Of a stretch of 6,077 nt of DNA, positions 1 through 5,954 are shown one piece after another; the first letter of the stretch is position 1; each line of letters starts with the position of its first letter. A model generated the notes under the pieces. The model was not told the DNA's origin and searched no databases. It saw only the letters and a list, made by a program, of their open reading frames with translations. Source of the stretch: Clostridia bacterium (GTDB lineage Bacteria > Bacillota > Clostridia > Oscillospirales > Acutalibacteraceae). A program made the translations under genes and the position numbers. Location: the NCBI GenBank assembly GCA_017549905.1, contig JAFYNC010000094.1, forward strand, positions 1-6,077, in the 5' to 3' direction.

Positions 1-1432
1 CCTTTAAATATTGCTCGTGGGACAGGCTGTATCTTGATTGCGATTCGCGGTCGCCTTCAAAGTTACAGTCACTGCCAAGGCGAGTTAAAATTCTTGCGGT
101 GTCGTGTGTGCCGATATGATTCATCAAAAGCTTGATGCTCTGTGGAGGATAATTTTCGAGAATATTTAGCACAGTATTTAAAAGGTTGTTGGAATTAGCA
201 GTTTTAACATAATCAACAATAGCGTTTGCAAATGGATAGTTCATAACAGAATCAAGCTGTTTTCCGCGCAAGAAACGTCGGCGGTAGCCATAGCTTACTT
301 TGTTGGTCGCGTCTTCCCAAACCTCGCCTAAAAGATAGTTTTCTTCACCCTCGGCTTTAATGCTAAGGCGGATTTTATCCAAAAAGTCATCGGGTAGTTC
401 ATCTGCCACATCAAGCCGCCAACCTTTAATGCCTTTTTTAAGCCAATACCTTAAAACGCCATTTTCACCCGTTATGAAGTTAGAAAAGGAAAGGTCGTTT
501 TCATCTGTTTCGGGCAGGGTGGTTATACCCCACCAGCTATTGTATTTATGTGGGTATTCGCTGAAATTAAACCATTTATAATACGGTGAAGACTGCGACT
601 GAAAAGCGCCGAGTGAATCATATCTGCCGTATTTATTAAAATAAACACTGTCATCACCCGTATGAGAGAAAACGCCGTCTAAAATAATTGAAATACCAAG
701 CTTGTCAGCAGATTCAATCAGGTCTTCAAGGTCACGCTCACTTCCTAAGGATGCGTCAATTTTAAAATAATCGGCAGTATTATAACGGTGATTGGAATGC
801 GCCTCGAAAATAGGATTCAGGTATATACAGTTAACACCCAATTCCTTAATATACGGCAGTTTTTCTTCTATACCCTTAAGGTCACCGCCATAGTAATCGT
901 TGCCGAGTCGACAAGGTGAATTGGGTTGTCTGAATTCGGGTTGCTTTTCCCAATCATTACAAATATAGCGGTCGGCAGGAACGTTTTGCTTTTTTATTCC
1001 CGAATTATAAAATCTGTCAGGAAAAATTTGATAAATAATGCCACCTGCAAGCCAATCAGGAGTTTTGAAATCTTTAGAAAAAACGGTTTGTTGCCAACAT
1101 GCGCCCTCGTTTGATACAATTCCCAAAGAGGTTTCGGTTTTGGTGACAAAAAATTCGCCATAATCACTTGTGTATCTGAAAGAGTACCAATAAAGCCCTT
1201 CGGTTAAGTTAATGTCACACTCATAAAAGCGGTAGTCCTCGAGCCATTCGCTCGGGAACATACGAGCTTCTCGCTCTGTTTGTTCAGAATCGTTTCTGAT
1301 TTTAAGAAAAACCTCGTGAACGTGAGCATCCTTGTGTAACAAAACCTTTAGCCGAAGGGTTTCCCCCTCGGCTATAGCTCCTAATTTTGTTCTGTATAAT
1401 GGGTTTCTTGAATCAAAAGGATAATAATTCAT
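1..1432 (-). CDS. GH13 alpha-amylase-family glycosidase (neopullulanase/cyclomaltodextrinase type), C-terminus outside window
   Basis: This is a retaining glycoside hydrolase of family 13, likely hydrolysing alpha-1,4 (perhaps also alpha-1,6) bonds of maltodextrins, cyclodextrins or pullulan. 477 residues are visible; members are usually near 550-600, so the end of the barrel and the C-terminal beta domain are missing. Residues 1-125 resemble the N-terminal beta-sandwich (CBM34-like) of neopullulanases. The (beta/alpha)8 barrel begins at IIYQIFPDRF (132-141) and continues with YGGDLKGI (181-188) and LGVNCIYLNPIF (198-209). Conserved region I is DGVFSH (252-257), region II GWRLDVADE (337-345, nucleophile D341), region III LLGEVWE (367-373, acid/base E370) and region IV GTHDTAR (441-447, D444). 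No signal peptide is present, so it should be cytoplasmic. The ATG lies one base after the glgP stop, and an in-frame TAG three codons upstream excludes an earlier start; translation is probably coupled to glgP. Exact substrate and subfamily (GH13_20 or GH13_39) cannot be decided from motifs. Confidence 0.94.
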   Translation of the reverse strand, partial: MNYYPFDSRNPLYRTKLGAIAEGETLRLKVLLHKDAHVHEVFLKIRNDSEQTEREARMFPSEWLEDYRFYECDINLTEGLYWYSFRYTSDYGEFFVTKTETSLGIVSNEGACWQQTVFSKDFKTPDWLAGGIIYQIFPDRFYNSGIKKQNVPADRYICNDWEKQPEFRQPNSPCRLGNDYYGGDLKGIEEKLPYIKELGVNCIYLNPIFEAHSNHRYNTADYFKIDASLGSERDLEDLIESADKLGISIILDGVFSHTGDDSVYFNKYGRYDSLGAFQSQSSPYYKWFNFSEYPHKYNSWWGITTLPETDENDLSFSNFITGENGVLRYWLKKGIKGWRLDVADELPDDFLDKIRLSIKAEGEENYLLGEVWEDATNKVSYGYRRRFLRGKQLDSVMNYPFANAIVDYVKTANSNNLLNTVLNILENYPPQSIKLLMNHIGTHDTARILTRLGSDCNFEGDRESQSRYSLSHEQYLK

Positions 1433-1433
1433 T

Positions 1434-3836
1434 TTATTCTACCGGTTTAATATGCCAAATATCTCTTGCATAATCTTCGATTGAGCGGTCAGCCGCAAAA
1501 ATACCCGATTTTGCAATATTTGTAAGTGACATTTTGTTCCAAACATCGCGATCGTTGTAAAGCGCAGTAGCCTTTTTCTGAGCAGAGCAATAGTCTGCAT
1601 AATCTGCCAATGCCATATAACGATCATTGTTTTTAAGAGAATTATAAATACTGTCAAATGATTGACCGCCGATACCTTTGCCTATAAAGTCAAGCGCTTC
1701 TCTTAAATTAGCGTTGTTATTATAATATTGAATAGGTGAATAACCGCTCTTCTGAAGCGCTAAAACCTCAGGTGTCTGCATACCGAAGATGATAATATTA
1801 TCATCACCTACAGCTTTGTGAATTTCAACGTTTGCGCCGTCCTCAGTGCCTAAGGTGATAGCGCCGTTCATCATAAGCTTCATATTACCTGTACCGCTGG
1901 CTTCGGTAGAGGCAAGAGAAATCTGCTCACTTATATCGGCTGATGGAATCATAAGCTCTGCAAGGCTTACTCTATAATCCTCAAGGAATGCAATTTTGAT
2001 TTTATCCTTAACTGCGGGGTCATTATCAATAACTGTAGAAAGCTTATAAATCATCTGAATAATTTCTTTAGCAAACAAATATCCTGCGGCAGCCTTTGCA
2101 CCGAAAATATAGGTTTTAGGTGTAAAATCGGCATTGGGATTATTCTTTAAATACAGATATTCTGTAATAATATTAAGAGCATTAAGGTGCTGACGTTTAT
2201 ATTCGTGCAAACGTTTAACCTGCATATCAAAGATTGAATCAGGATTAAGAATAATTCCGTTTTTATCCTTGACATAGTTTGCGAAACGCTCTTTATTAAA
2301 GCGCTTAATCTCTTCGAGCTTTGAAAGAACTGATTTATCATCTTTATAATTCATCAGTTTTTCAAGGTGAGAAGCATCTTTAATAAATCCGTCACCTATA
2401 AGTTCTGTCAAGTATTCGGTAAGCTTGGGGTTAGCCTGACAAAGCCAACGGCGGTGAGCAATACCGTTTGTAACGTTGGTGAATTTTTCGGGAGTTAAAG
2501 CGTGATACTCCTTGAAAAGTTCATCAACAAGTATTTTACTGTGAAGCTTTGAAACACCGTTTACGGTGTGGCAGGTTGCAACACAAAGGTTAGCCATGCG
2601 AACAACGCCGCTGTTAACGATTGAAAGACGTTCTGCAAGAGCATAATCGCCAGTCTTATAAATAACTTCTTCTCTATAACGGCGGTCGATTTCCTTAATA
2701 ATTTGGTAAACACGCGGAATTCTTTGTTTAATAAGGCTTTCGGGCCAACATTCGAGCGCTTCAGCCATAATTGTGTGGTTGGTATATGCAACGGTGCCCT
2801 TAACCAAATCCCAAGCACGCTCCCAACCATATCCGCACTCGTCAAGCAAGAAACGCATAAGTTCAGGTATGCAGAGGGTGGGGTGGGTGTCGTTAATATG
2901 AATGGCTACCTTTTCGGGCAGATTTTCAAGTGTGCCGTATTTGTTAAGGTGGCGCTTTAAAATATCCTGAACAGAAGCAGAAACCAAGAAATACTGCTGA
3001 CGAAGTCTTAAAGATTTACCCTCAATATGATTATCTTCGGGATATAAAACCTTAGAAATGGTTTCGGTCATAGCGCGTTGTTCAAGAGCTCTAACATAGT
3101 CACCCTGATTAAATGCCGACATATCAAAATCCTGACATTCTGCGCTCCAAAGTCTTAAAGCGTTAACGGTTTTTCCGTCTTTACCTGCTACCATTAAATC
3201 GTAGGGTACAGCGCGAACTGTCTGATAATCCTTATGCTCAACGTGGTGGTAGTCACCGTCCCACCATTCTTCAATTTTACCGTCAAAATTAACGTCTACC
3301 GCACTGGCAGGCTTTGCTTCAAGCCACACACCGCCGCCGGGTAGCCAAAAATCAGGCATTTCGGTCTGCCAACCGTCAACCAACTTTTGACGGAAAATAC
3401 CAAGCTCATAGCGGATACAATAACCCATTGCTGGATAACTGCCTGTTGAAAGTCCATCAAGGAAGCAGGCCGCAAGACGACCAAGACCACCGTTTCCAAG
3501 ACCCGCATCAGGCTCAAAATCATAAAGTTTATCAAGTTTAACCTTGAATTTAGCAAGTGCTTTTGACATTGTTTCAGTAAGCTCTAAATTATAAAGGTTG
3601 TTTTTAAGGGAACGTCCCATAAGGAATTCCATACTCATATAATATACGGTTTTAGCCTCTTGCTCATTGGTGGCTTTTTTAAATTGTGCGCGGCGTTCGT
3701 TCATAATTTCAAGCAATGTTAAAACGCATGCCTTGTAAAAAAGCTCATCAGAAGCAAGTTCGGGTGTAACTCCGAAATTATGTGACAACTTCTTTTCAAT
3801 CATAGAAGCCAAGGTGTTCGCGGTGTAATTAGCCAT
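1434..3836 (-). CDS. glgP: Glycogen/maltodextrin phosphorylase (GT35)
   Basis: This PLP-dependent enzyme splits alpha-1,4-glucan ends with phosphate to release glucose-1-phosphate, in the cytoplasm. The 800-residue length is normal for a bacterial phosphorylase. Visible motifs are GLGNGGLGR (112-120), NDTHPT (315-320), HTIMAEALE (354-362), VTNGIAHRRW (455-464), KRLHEYKRQ (541-549) and the family signature EASGTGNMKLMMNG (645-658), in which K653 should carry the PLP as a Schiff base; EDGAN follows at 665-669. The N-terminus is short, without the phosphorylation segment of animal enzymes. An ATG at 3866 would add ten residues, but the Shine-Dalgarno GGAGAG lies inside that extension, six bases before the ATG at 3836, and the protein then starts MANYTANT, so 3836 is preferred. 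It is the first gene after a promoter and is followed one base later by a GH13 glycosidase, forming a glycogen/dextrin-using pair. No frameshift or missing catalytic residue was seen. Preference for glycogen or maltodextrin is unresolved. Confidence 0.98.
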   Translation of the reverse strand: MANYTANTLASMIEKKLSHNFGVTPELASDELFYKACVLTLLEIMNERRAQFKKATNEQEAKTVYYMSMEFLMGRSLKNNLYNLELTETMSKALAKFKVKLDKLYDFEPDAGLGNGGLGRLAACFLDGLSTGSYPAMGYCIRYELGIFRQKLVDGWQTEMPDFWLPGGGVWLEAKPASAVDVNFDGKIEEWWDGDYHHVEHKDYQTVRAVPYDLMVAGKDGKTVNALRLWSAECQDFDMSAFNQGDYVRALEQRAMTETISKVLYPEDNHIEGKSLRLRQQYFLVSASVQDILKRHLNKYGTLENLPEKVAIHINDTHPTLCIPELMRFLLDECGYGWERAWDLVKGTVAYTNHTIMAEALECWPESLIKQRIPRVYQIIKEIDRRYREEVIYKTGDYALAERLSIVNSGVVRMANLCVATCHTVNGVSKLHSKILVDELFKEYHALTPEKFTNVTNGIAHRRWLCQANPKLTEYLTELIGDGFIKDASHLEKLMNYKDDKSVLSKLEEIKRFNKERFANYVKDKNGIILNPDSIFDMQVKRLHEYKRQHLNALNIITEYLYLKNNPNADFTPKTYIFGAKAAAGYLFAKEIIQMIYKLSTVIDNDPAVKDKIKIAFLEDYRVSLAELMIPSADISEQISLASTEASGTGNMKLMMNGAITLGTEDGANVEIHKAVGDDNIIIFGMQTPEVLALQKSGYSPIQYYNNNANLREALDFIGKGIGGQSFDSIYNSLKNNDRYMALADYADYCSAQKKATALYNDRDVWNKMSLTNIAKSGIFAADRSIEDYARDIWHIKPVE

Positions 3837-3842
3837 TATAAT

Positions 3843-3848
3843 CTCTCC
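3843..3848 (-). promoter_or_regulatory. Ribosome binding site that fixes the glgP start
   Basis: Read on the minus strand this is GGAGAG, followed by six bases (ATTATA) and the ATG at 3836. It lies within the ten-codon extension that would result from the upstream ATG at 3866, and no comparable Shine-Dalgarno precedes that codon. This decides the start at 3836. Confidence 0.85.
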
Positions 3849-3886
3849 AAATATCAAAATATACAATACAATTTTATTATCTGCTT

Positions 3887-3918
3887 ATTATAATACAATA
3901 TTCAGAAGGTTTTTTCAA
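3887..3918 (-). promoter_or_regulatory. Sigma-A-type promoter for glgP and the GH13 gene
   Basis: On the minus strand a -35 box TTGAAA (3918-3913) is followed after exactly 17 bases by TATTAT (3895-3890). An overlapping perfect TATAAT lies at 3892-3887, with a 20-base spacer. The region upstream of the -35 box is very AT-rich, like an UP element. Transcription would start near 3880, giving a leader of roughly 45 bases before the glgP ATG. I saw no catabolite-repression (cre-like) operator and no obvious riboswitch. The call is by inspection only. Confidence 0.65.
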
Positions 3919-4031
3919 GTATTATCTATTACTATAAATTGACATATTTTTGTGCAAATCAAACAAAAAGATATTTTTTAATACTGAAAAAAAGAAAATT
4001 TTCGGCAAATAATACAATTTTCATTGATTTT

Positions 4032-4066
4032 ATAAAACAATAGCCTTTTGAAATTAATCAAAAGGC
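4032..4066 (-). terminator. Intrinsic terminator of the rbgA-rnhB-yraN transcript
   Basis: The arms GCCTTTTGA (4043-4051 on the plus strand) and TCAAAAGGC (4058-4066) form a perfect 9-bp stem with a 6-base loop. On the minus strand the hairpin is followed by TATTGTTTTATA, a broken T-rich tract. The TGA stop of yraN (4060-4058) is the end of the first arm, so the hairpin forms right at the end of the gene. The plus-strand side is followed by GTTTTT and could also terminate, but no plus-strand gene approaches it. The imperfect T-tract lowers certainty. Confidence 0.65.
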
Positions 4067-4420
4067 GTTTTTAATATAATTTAAAGAATATTTAATTTTT
4101 TTGTCTATTGATTGTTCCGTAAAAACCTCTGCAACATCAAAACGCGGTTGCAGTGAACAATCGGTTTTCATCATATAGTCCTGCGCGGTATAAATAATAC
4201 GTTGCTTTTTAAATCCGTCAACCGCCTCCATAGGAGAGATGAGGCTGTTTTTCTTTCTGGTTTTAACCTCAACAAAAACGATGTATTCATCCTTTTCGGC
4301 AATTATATCAATTTCACCGTATCTGCATTGATAGTTACGTTTTACAATTTTATAACCCGATTTTCTGAGAAATGCGGCAACGCGTGTTTCACCATTTCTG
4401 CCTGTTTCGCCTATATTCAT
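4058..4420 (-). CDS. yraN: YraN/UPF0102 family protein (nuclease-like fold)
   Basis: This is a 120-residue protein of the YraN/UPF0102 family, which is widespread in bacteria and whose physiological role is not settled. The family is related to the PD-(D/E)XK nuclease (Holliday-junction-resolvase-like) fold. The expected pattern is present: an N-terminal GETGRNGETRVAAFL (4-18), GYKIVKRNY (22-30), GEIDIIA (35-41) with D38, and VFVEVKTR (48-55) giving E51-x-K53, so a D-E-x-K metal-site arrangement is intact. A conserved RFDV follows at 93-96. The length is typical. The ATG overlaps the rnhB stop by four bases (ATGA) and an AGGTGAT Shine-Dalgarno lies just upstream inside rnhB, so translation is probably coupled to rnhB. 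The next element downstream is the terminator hairpin, making this the last gene of its operon. Nuclease activity is an inference from the fold and not shown by the sequence. Confidence 0.93.
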   Translation of the reverse strand: MNIGETGRNGETRVAAFLRKSGYKIVKRNYQCRYGEIDIIAEKDEYIVFVEVKTRKKNSLISPMEAVDGFKKQRIIYTAQDYMMKTDCSLQPRFDVAEVFTEQSIDKKIKYSLNYIKNAF

Positions 4421-5028
4421 TTTTTATCACCTAAAAGTTTTTTCAAAAATGATAGACGATGAATAGGGCATGGGCCGTGCTTTAAAATAAGCTCGGTGTG
4501 TTCTTTTGTTCCATAGCCTTTATGCTTTTTAAAATTATACTCGGGGTACTGTGTATCATATTCCATAAGCAAACGGTCACGTGTAACCTTTGCTAGTATA
4601 GATGCCGCCGCAATGCTTGCTGATTTGGCATCACCCTTAATAACGGTTTCGCAAGGTATATTAATGCCCTTAGGGGCTTTGTTGCCGTCTATCAAAGCAT
4701 AGTCGGGTTTTATTTCAAGACCGTCGATACTACGATTCATAGCAAGGAATGTAGCCTCTAAAATATTAAGAGTTTCTATTTCCTCGAGCGTTCCGAAAGC
4801 AATAGAATATGCTATTGCTTTTTCACAGATAACATCGTATAAAAGTTCTCGTTTCTTTTCACTTATTTTTTTAGAATCGTTAAGTCCTTCGATTATGGTA
4901 TCGGTAGGTAATATTACTGCCGCCGCGCAAACAGGGCCTGCAAGCGGGCCACGACCTGCCTCATCAACGCCGCAAACCAGTTTATATCCTCTCTCAAAAG
5001 CGGATTTTTCGATTTCGAAATCAGGCAT
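4417..5028 (-). CDS. rnhB: Ribonuclease HII
   Basis: RNase HII cuts RNA in RNA-DNA hybrids and nicks 5' of single ribonucleotides embedded in DNA, starting ribonucleotide excision repair in the cytoplasm. The protein has 203 residues, normal for the family. It shows the signature GVDEAGRGPLAGPV (20-33) with metal ligands D22 and E23 and the GRG motif, GLNDSKKIS (48-56), LIDGNKAPK (112-120) with D114, VIKGDAKSASIAAASILAKVTRD (129-151) with D133 as the fourth carboxylate by comparison with E. coli D126, and HKGYGTKEH (169-177). The C-terminus HRLSFLKKL is also typical. It starts inside the end of rbgA (8-base overlap, ATGCCTGA) and ends inside the start of yraN (4-base overlap). A modest AAGGGTG Shine-Dalgarno lies about seven bases before the ATG, within rbgA. 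Large-type (HII rather than HIII) is supported by the GRGPLAGPV context and by the lack of an extra N-terminal domain. Confidence 0.98.
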   Translation of the reverse strand: MPDFEIEKSAFERGYKLVCGVDEAGRGPLAGPVCAAAVILPTDTIIEGLNDSKKISEKKRELLYDVICEKAIAYSIAFGTLEEIETLNILEATFLAMNRSIDGLEIKPDYALIDGNKAPKGINIPCETVIKGDAKSASIAAASILAKVTRDRLLMEYDTQYPEYNFKKHKGYGTKEHTELILKHGPCPIHRLSFLKKLLGDKK

Positions 5029-5893
5029 TATTTTTCACCCTTTCAAGTGAGATAAATCCTATTTTGCAGTTTCGGTATTCTTCGAGTAGCATATTAGCGG
5101 CTCTTTCGGTATCGGTTTCACCGCCGCGAATAACCATTCCGCGTTTTTTACCTATAAGGGATAATAAATCATAAGAATCAAGTGTGAAATCAAGCTCGCC
5201 ATACCTGTTTTCAAGCAATTCGGGGTATGATTCTGATAAACATTCAAGTAACCTCATAGCAAGTAATTCTACATCTAAAATTCTGTCTTTCACAGCGCCT
5301 GTAAAGGCTAAATGTTCCCCAACTGTTTGGTCTTCAAACTTTGGCCACAATACACCGGGGGTATCGAGAAGCTCTAACTGCTTATCAATAGTAAACCATT
5401 GATTACCTCGTGTTACACCGGGGCGGTTTTCAACCTTTGCCTTGCCACCACCTGCTATACGGTTTATAAAAGAAGACTTTCCAACGTTTGGTATGCCCAC
5501 AACCATTACACGAAGAGGTTTGCCCACCATACCTTTTTTTGCATAAGCCTCTAATTTATCTGCCAAAACTGATTTAACAGTGGTTTTAAATGAACTAAGA
5601 CCTTTTCCGGATTTACAGTCGATACCTATAGCGGTAATGCCCTGAGTTTTATAGAATTTTATCCATTCCTCAGTAACAGCGCTGTCCGCCATATCGCATT
5701 TATTAAGAAGAATTATATGGGGCTTATTTTCAATAAGTTCTTTAATTTCAGGGTTTCGGCTTGAAAGCGGTATTCTCGCATCAACAACCTCTGCCACCGC
5801 GTCTATCAAAGGTAAAATCTCCTTGATTTTGCGGCGGGTTTTTGCCATATGGCCCGGAAACCACTGTACTGACTGTTTCTGACTGTCTGCCAT
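5021..5893 (-). CDS. rbgA: Ribosome biogenesis GTPase RbgA (YlqF)
   Basis: RbgA is a circularly permuted GTPase that acts late in assembly of the 50S ribosomal subunit. The 290-residue protein has the permuted motif order expected: G4 NKCD (64-67), a G5-like DCKSGKG (92-98), then G1/P-loop GIPNVGKSS (133-141), G2 with T161 in RPGVTRG (157-163), and G3 DTPG (177-180). The N-terminal WFPGHMAKTRR (11-21) carries H15, corresponding to the catalytic histidine (H9) of Bacillus subtilis RbgA. The LWPKFEDQTVGEHLAFTGAVKD segment (182-203) is highly typical, and the C-terminal helical, RNA-binding (ANTAR-like) domain covers about 225-290. A strong AGGAGG lies eight bases before the ATG. It follows a probable lepB after a hairpin-containing spacer and overlaps rnhB by eight bases. 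The pairing of rbgA with lepB and rnhB is common in Firmicutes. Expression may depend on read-through of the hairpin upstream, because no promoter was seen in the spacer. Confidence 0.97.
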   Translation of the reverse strand: MADSQKQSVQWFPGHMAKTRRKIKEILPLIDAVAEVVDARIPLSSRNPEIKELIENKPHIILLNKCDMADSAVTEEWIKFYKTQGITAIGIDCKSGKGLSSFKTTVKSVLADKLEAYAKKGMVGKPLRVMVVGIPNVGKSSFINRIAGGGKAKVENRPGVTRGNQWFTIDKQLELLDTPGVLWPKFEDQTVGEHLAFTGAVKDRILDVELLAMRLLECLSESYPELLENRYGELDFTLDSYDLLSLIGKKRGMVIRGGETDTERAANMLLEEYRNCKIGFISLERVKNNA

Positions 5894-5901
5894 AAGTAAT
5901 T

Positions 5902-5907
5902 CCTCCT
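5902..5907 (-). promoter_or_regulatory. Strong ribosome binding site of rbgA
   Basis: On the minus strand this is a perfect AGGAGG core, eight bases before the rbgA ATG at 5893. It lies only about a dozen bases after the T-run of the preceding hairpin, so there is no room for a separate promoter between hairpin and gene. Confidence 0.85.
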
Positions 5908-5914
5908 TATCAAA

Positions 5915-5948
5915 GATTAAAAGGGCTGCTACGAAGTAAATCAGCCCT
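5915..5948 (-). terminator. Terminator-like hairpin or attenuator between the probable lepB and rbgA
   Basis: On the minus strand AGGGCTG (5948-5942) pairs perfectly with CAGCCCT (5928-5922). The 13-base loop can itself form a small TAC/GTA extension around TTC. The hairpin is directly followed by TTTTAATC, a short T-rich stretch. This has the shape of an intrinsic terminator but the T-tract is short, and rbgA begins only about 30 bases later without a visible promoter. Partial termination, mRNA end protection or a processing site are all possible. Confidence 0.55.
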
Positions 5949-5954
5949 GTAAAT

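Larger units (their letters stand above)
3837..4042. other. AT-rich intergenic region between yraN and glgP
   Basis: This spacer holds the glgP promoter and ribosome binding site at its left end and the T-rich run after the yraN terminator hairpin at its right end. Between them it is strongly AT-rich and has no credible open frame. It contains a 10-base palindrome GAAAATTTTC (3994-4003) and three direct copies of AATACAAT (3865-3872, 3892-3899, 4011-4018); in such AT-rich DNA these may be chance. Confidence 0.8.

Noticed and set aside
360..1114. Short plus-strand open frames opposite the GH13 gene
   Set aside because: They lie antisense to clearly conserved GH13 protein sequence, lack ribosome binding sites and encode no recognisable domain.
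3837..3866. Ten-residue N-terminal extension of GlgP (MYILIFGEII) from an upstream in-frame ATG
   Set aside because: The extension contains the Shine-Dalgarno GGAGAG of the downstream ATG, has no ribosome binding site of its own and does not look like a phosphorylase N-terminus.
3936..3957. Second minus-strand promoter with TTGCAC (3957-3952) and TATAGT
   Set aside because: The spacer is only about 15 bases and the boxes are weaker than the TTGAAA/TATTAT pair downstream.
3939..3984. Plus-strand perfect TTGACA at 3939-3944 as part of a rightward promoter
   Set aside because: No acceptable -10 box lies 16-18 bases downstream and there is no plus-strand gene to serve.
3994..4003. Palindrome GAAAATTTTC followed by a T-run on the minus strand as a second terminator
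   Set aside because: The arms are nearly all A/T and leave no loop, so a stable hairpin is unlikely; the GC-containing stem at 4043-4066 is a better terminator.
4202..4462. Plus-strand open frame of 86 codons opposite yraN and the rnhB end
   Set aside because: It is antisense to two recognised genes and its product shows no family features.
5894..5948. Riboswitch or ribosomal-protein leader upstream of rbgA
   Set aside because: The spacer is too short for a known riboswitch class, and only one simple hairpin with no supported alternative pairing was found.
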